A stretch of 64,000 bases of DNA from the NCBI GenBank assembly GCA_030248225.1, contig JASANE010001426.1, positions 1 through 64,000 of the forward strand, given 5' to 3'. The stretch comes from Trileptium ribeirensis (Eukaryota; Nematoda; Enoplea; Enoplida; Thoracostomopsidae). Each line of letters starts with the position of its first letter. The stretch's first letter is position 1. The notes below the pieces were generated by a model that worked only from the letters and a program-made list of their open reading frames with translations, was not told the DNA's origin and made no database searches. Shown in pieces: positions 60,151 through 64,000 of the stretch. The position numbers and the translations under genes are program-made.

Positions 60151-60726
60151 CTAATATATAGGCAGAAATTTTGAGGCGACGACCAACGCGTCGACTCTTG
60201 GAATCAGTCTGACTTCGGCAGCGCGGAGTTCGGTCGCCTTTACTGACCGGCTCCGACGCACAGTTCTTTTGTGTATTTTCGGTTTATTTTGCTTTCTCTC
60301 TCGTGTTGGTTGGTTTGGCGTTTGGATTGGAGTCGACGTTCGGAGGACCGCGTAGACACCCTTTGTCTCGCGAAGGGGGCATGGCTCTTGCTGCCCCGGA
60401 CCGAAGTTCGTAAGTGAAGTTGAGCCGGATAGCCTGGAATATGGGGGTTTATTTTCCCCAGATGTAACAGTGACAGACCATTCCTTAGAAAGTTTGTTCA
60501 ATAGTTGCACTGCCCCTTGCTCCGTAGTGTCGCTTGACATCAGTCGATTAAGGTCCCACCTTCCTTCCCCTGAATGGCTACGTTTCTTTTTCACACTCTT
60601 TGACAAACCTCCGTAGGTCGAGTTCTGTTTTAGGAGTTGCGGACCGTTGCGAGAGATGATGGTGAATGGTAGGAACCGATGTCGAAGTCTTTCTGATTCC
60701 CCGTGGTCGTAGGTAGGACAACTCAA
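60151..60726 (-). CDS. Possible 191-codon frame of repeat family C, unknown function
   Basis: The longest frame outside recognised genes. It is rich in Arg, Lys, Ser and Pro, with a basic C-terminal region KIHKRTVRRSRSVKATELRA. No domain, signal peptide or membrane segment is seen, and it could be a nucleic-acid-binding or gag-like product by composition only. The one argument for coding is that in the decayed relative at 19071-19134 the matching codons read RRSRSVKSTELRAVEV before a stop. There, two of five differences are synonymous and the others exchange similar residues (A/S, A/V, R/K). The region is short and the test weak. A hairpin (60129-60151) starts right at the stop codon on this strand. 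Chance openness in G+C-rich repeat sequence is the main alternative. Confidence 0.25.
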   Translation of the reverse strand: MSCPTYDHGESERLRHRFLPFTIISRNGPQLLKQNSTYGGLSKSVKKKRSHSGEGRWDLNRLMSSDTTEQGAVQLLNKLSKEWSVTVTSGENKPPYSRLSGSTSLTNFGPGQQEPCPLRETKGVYAVLRTSTPIQTPNQPTRERKQNKPKIHKRTVRRSRSVKATELRAAEVRLIPRVDALVVASKFLPIY

Positions 60727-60869
60727 AACGGACGTTCTAGTCGTCCCTGCTTTACATGACTTGCAGTTCTTGAGGTAGCATCATCGAATTTTGCTGAGCA
60801 GACCACGGTAAAACTTTCCAACGCTTAAAAGCTGAACCAGCAGGGACTTGTTTTACTTTTGCGTTCACG

Positions 60870-61430
60870 GTTTACAAATTTACAGCTTAGTGGATCGTTC
60901 AACGCTCATGCCGTGTTTGGGCTTGAACAGAAGCGCAGATTAGGGACGGATAACTAGCATCCGTTGGGGTTTAGGAAGCCCTTAAAATTTCATTTATCCG
61001 AATGATCTAAGAAAATTTGGGAGCACAAAAGATCGAACAAATTCTAAGTATCTTAGCTTGAGCTTAAAGTGTTTGCTGTTCACAAGGAACGCTGGTAATG
61101 GATTGTCTCGATCTATTCATTGGGCTCTTGTTTTGGAGCGTTTAGGTGTACACGGATTAATAAAATTTAGTGGACCGTTCGACACTCATGCCGTGTTTGA
61201 GCTCGGACAGAAGTGCAGCTTAGGAGTGGAGAACTAGCCTCCGTTGGGCTTTAGGAAGCCCCAAAAATTTCCTTTATTCTACTGAGTTAAGAAAATTTTG
61301 GAATACAAAACATTGAACAAATTCTAAGCATATCAGCGTGAGCACAAGGTGTTTGCTGCTCCGGAGAAGCGAAGTTCTCGGACTATCTCGGTTTAATCAC
61401 CAGGCTTTTGTGTCGTAACGGTGCTGTTTC
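60870..61430. repeat. 280-bp tandem duplication in the nested insertion
   Basis: AGTGGATCGTTCAACGCTCATGCCGTG-type words occur at 60889 and 61169 and stay colinear through TAGGAAGCCC and AACAAATTCTAAG, at about 80 percent identity. Confidence 0.75.
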
Positions 61431-62071
61431 ACCGAATGTTAAAGTTACAGGACTAAGGATTCGGTGTCAGCAAAATCGGTAAACATTGTAAATGAACACG
61501 AATTTTACTCTTACGATTGACCGAAGCAATATCAGGTGATTGCCCTGACCTCAACGTGGTCCGAAAAGACTGGAGCAACGATTCCCCCAGCCATCCAAAA
61601 ATTCCGCCAGACCCGCTTGGTGCCGCGTGCAAACAGTTTGTAATTAAAACACCACACTCGCACCCCGAAACTGCTCTACTAAAACGATTAAGTTTACGGG
61701 TGTTCACTATAGCATAGTGACATGGCCTTCTCTTGGGGCTATTGTTCCGGGAACGAACATTATTAAAATAAATCTACGGCAGGCCCCAACGCCGTGTTCA
61801 GTTTGTGCCCCTTGCGGGAGAAGCACCCCGTTTTCCAGCCTCCAAAAATATAAAATACTTATCCCCATCCCAATAAAGAAAATTACCTGCCTCGCTCAGG
61901 CCATTTTGGCCCCAAGGCGAGCGAGTGCAAAACCCCTATTTTTCTTTGAAGCGAGTTGATCGCTGAGTTTAGCTTGGTTCTTCTATTCATCTCGAGATGC
62001 CCGTTGGGCTAAGTACTATGTATGGCCATGCTCTAGTTTTCATTTTATTCCTTTTTCCTACTTGCTCTTTA

Positions 62072-62137
62072 GCAGATTCGATCCTGCACGGGGAATTTAA
62101 GCCCGCTGCAGAATCATATGTATTAACCATTCGACTA
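62072..62137 (-). ncRNA. tRNA-like sequence, second copy
   Basis: Minus strand: TAGTCGAATGG (62127-62137) as box A, GGGCTTAAATTCCCC variable-arm hairpin, GGATCGAATCTGC (62072-62084) as box B. The order matches 49933-50000 and box B is identical. Followed by the conserved hairpin pair at 62152-62199. Confidence 0.5.
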
Positions 62138-62230
62138 CTCGCACACAGTAACATCGACAACTACGTCGGTGATAACTCGACTGCACTACGATGCAGTTGA
62201 GACACTGCAATACTGCAGTGATTAGGATAA

Positions 62231-62558
62231 TGCATGAGTAAACTTAAGCTGCGCCCCTTACCATCCGCTTTTGACAAAAGCGATTGCCATTCAGTTGTTC
62301 ACTGTACACAAATTTCATTTTTGCGTTAAAGAACAGAAATTAGTCTGTTTCATATTCCATACATTATAATTTGAAAATGTTCGCGAACACATTGGTGTTA
62401 AAGTACAGGGGCCTAATTGCATTCGCTAATGGCGTTATGGAACAGAAAAATGTCGAAATTGGATACGGCTATTGAAATCCGAGTTTTGTTGGCTAACAAC
62501 GTTTTCTGTATGGTGTCAAAAGAAGATGGTTGGGGCGCATCTAAAGTTTACTCTTGCA
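62231..62558. mobile_element. Family A MITE nested in the GTAA/TTAC element
   Basis: TAA on both sides (62228-62230, 62559-62561). Left end TGCATGAGTAAACTTAAGCT pairs with the reverse complement of the right end, TGCAAGAGTAAACTTTAGAT. Absent at the matching point of the 48135 element (between about 50075 and 50090), confirming insertion. Confidence 0.8.
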
Positions 62559-64000
62559 TAACAAAATAGGCGATAGGGAGAGGCAAAGAGAAAACAACCA
62601 ATAAGAAAGAAAAGACGCAGACGCGTCAAGGCCCAACCGCGCCTTGCCCCGTTGCTTAGAACGACTCCAAGGTTCGGACATAAGACCGGGCAACCTATCT
62701 ATCGGGCGCATACCGCCCGTGTGTCATGCACCCACAATAAAATCAGCCGCGGAGGCGAAGTAAATTTGGATAACCAGGCTAGCCCCTGGGGGCGGCCCCG
62801 AAAATTGTCTAGGAGATCGCATCGTGCTATTTAGCACCACGACCATGCCCCACCATCCAGAATCTGATGAACTATTTCACCCCCCCCTCTTTTCGGTCAG
62901 TCGTACAGTTTTGTAGGCAAAGTCACCCGAGACGATAAAATGAATCAACGTGTAGGCATTACCGTGAGTGAATCGCTAGGAAAAAATAGTCGACACCCTT
63001 AGGAGTACCTTATCGCTGGTGTGGCATTGAATCGCAACTAGACCGTATTTTTGGTTTTGTCAGTTTAGAGCTCGCATAGTTAAGCCCTGTCGCCGTTGTT
63101 TTTCCTTAACCCTGTCTATTGTCCGTCACCGCGTGCAAAGGATCGTTGTTTAAGTTGGCACGCGCTAAGAAGCATTTTCCGAAGCACTCTAGGGCGCCCG
63201 CTCATCGCGCCCCATAGCCTGAAGAGTTGCTAACATTGAGCCGAAGCAGGGATAATCGCCCCTAGTCCGCGCACGCGCGGGTATCTGCACGGTCTGTTCC
63301 TGTTTTTCCTTTTTAACGTCCTGTCCCCCATAGTCTATTGAACCGAAGCGACAGCCGCGAGTTACTACTAAGCTTCTCCGACTCGACTCACTTAGTCCGT
63401 CTCGATGACCGACAGGAAACGCTCGTCCCAACGATAAACATTGATTAGTTAAATAAACTTTGTATCATAGGCACCGAGTACAGTTGTAATTCATACCAAG
63501 ACGATAGGAAACTGCTGGTTTGTCCGCTCGGACGAGCAGGCAGTGCCCGCCACGGCTTGTGGGCGAGAATGTCCCAAGCACTGGCGTGCATGGATTTCTG
63601 CCATCATTGTTTGATCAATTGAACAGAGGAATAAAAGTATTAGGAGTCTACAAGCAAATTCAACCCGCATAATCCGCTAGCACGAATAGTTCACTAGGGA
63701 CCCTCCCATGGACTTTGCTCCAACTAGACAGAAATTACACTAGTCAAATTATCAGTTCCCGAAACTGAATTTATTAAAGAAAGCAGGCCACGCCGTTGAC
63801 CTTCCGACTTTAAACTTTCAGGGCTTGTCGGAACCCTGTGGGGGTTACATAGGCTACAATGCTCTAGCACGGAGCATATCAGGATTTTAACTAGGCAAAA
63901 CGACTTGAGTTTCAATTTTCTAGGGCAATTTTCACCTTTTACTTCCTGCTTTTAACACAACTAAATTGAACTAAACAACTTCCGATGAGTCTAGGATAGG

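Larger units (their letters stand above)
58940..61795. mobile_element. Nested hairpin-rich insertion, repeat family C
   Basis: Interrupts homology with the 48135 element (breaks at about 49638/58938 and 49660/61796). It contains strong hairpins at 59113-59133 (AACCGAC/GTCGGTT), 59177-59198 (CGAGCGAC/GTCGCTCG), 59954-59971 (CCTCCGA/TCGGAGG) and 60129-60151 (GGATAGCGA/TCGCTATCC). It also has (GTT)n/(TG)n/(TA)n microsatellites (59143-59285) and a 280-bp direct repeat (60889 and 61169). A decayed relative lies in reverse at 17906-19134. Exact ends and target duplication not determined. Confidence 0.6.
57118..64000. mobile_element. Long GTAA/TTAC-family element, right end outside the window
   Basis: Starts GTAACAGGACCGGTTCGG, like 48135. 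It stays colinear with 48135-51520: 57118-58938, then 61796-62220, then 62560-64000. Interruptions are a ~2.86 kb nested segment (58940-61795) and a family A MITE (62231-62558). Relative to the 48135 element, the remaining ~270 bases of tail should lie just beyond the window. No coding domain recognised outside the nested segment. Confidence 0.75.

Overview
The window looks like repeat-dense, AT-rich DNA from an animal genome, most likely an arthropod or another invertebrate. The reasons are remnants of BEL/Pao retrotransposons (a metazoan-restricted group), a Ty3/gypsy pol with a baculovirus-F-like envelope remnant, many short non-autonomous DNA transposons, and one type II Golgi glycosyltransferase gene of the alpha-1,4-galactosyltransferase kind. 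I cannot name the species. There are no bacterial-style operons, rRNA genes or CRISPR arrays.

Layout. Bases 1-17905 and 33027-54478 are two copies, in the same orientation, of one segmental duplication. They are separated by a 15 kb spacer, and the left end of the first copy may lie outside the window. Each copy carries, in order: a TAA-flanked MITE, a 1.8 kb TAA-flanked TIR element, a decayed BEL/Pao gag on the minus strand, a small palindromic MITE, a ~298-bp tandem repeat, a 2.6 kb TIR element, a decayed BEL/Pao reverse transcriptase on the plus strand, and anonymous sequence. The copies differ by clean insertions that act as natural filled/empty sites. Copy 2 has a 1187-bp hAT-type element (43178-44364) and a 3658-bp element with GTAA/TTAC ends (48135-51792). 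Copy 1 has two small MITEs (14836-15180, 16280-16506). Identity between the copies is patchy, with near-identical blocks next to clearly diverged ones. Copy 1 also has two stretches almost devoid of G and T where copy 2 has ordinary sequence.

The spacer (17906-33022) holds a hairpin-rich repeat also found at 58.9-61.8 kb, a truncated relative of the GTAA/TTAC element carrying a nested palindromic element, the only intact recognisable protein gene (glycosyltransferase, 23848-24864, minus), several minisatellites, and a broken gypsy-type pol next to a broken env-like frame.

From 54479 to 57117 the sequence is anonymous apart from a 30-bp minisatellite. From 57118 to the window end lies a long GTAA/TTAC-family element containing a ~2.86 kb nested insertion and a small MITE. 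This family is the best candidate for something undescribed: it is mobile (filled/empty site with a 6-bp duplication), G+C-richer than its surroundings, without recognised coding capacity, and it carries a tRNA-like sequence with pol III box A/B motifs beside two conserved hairpins.
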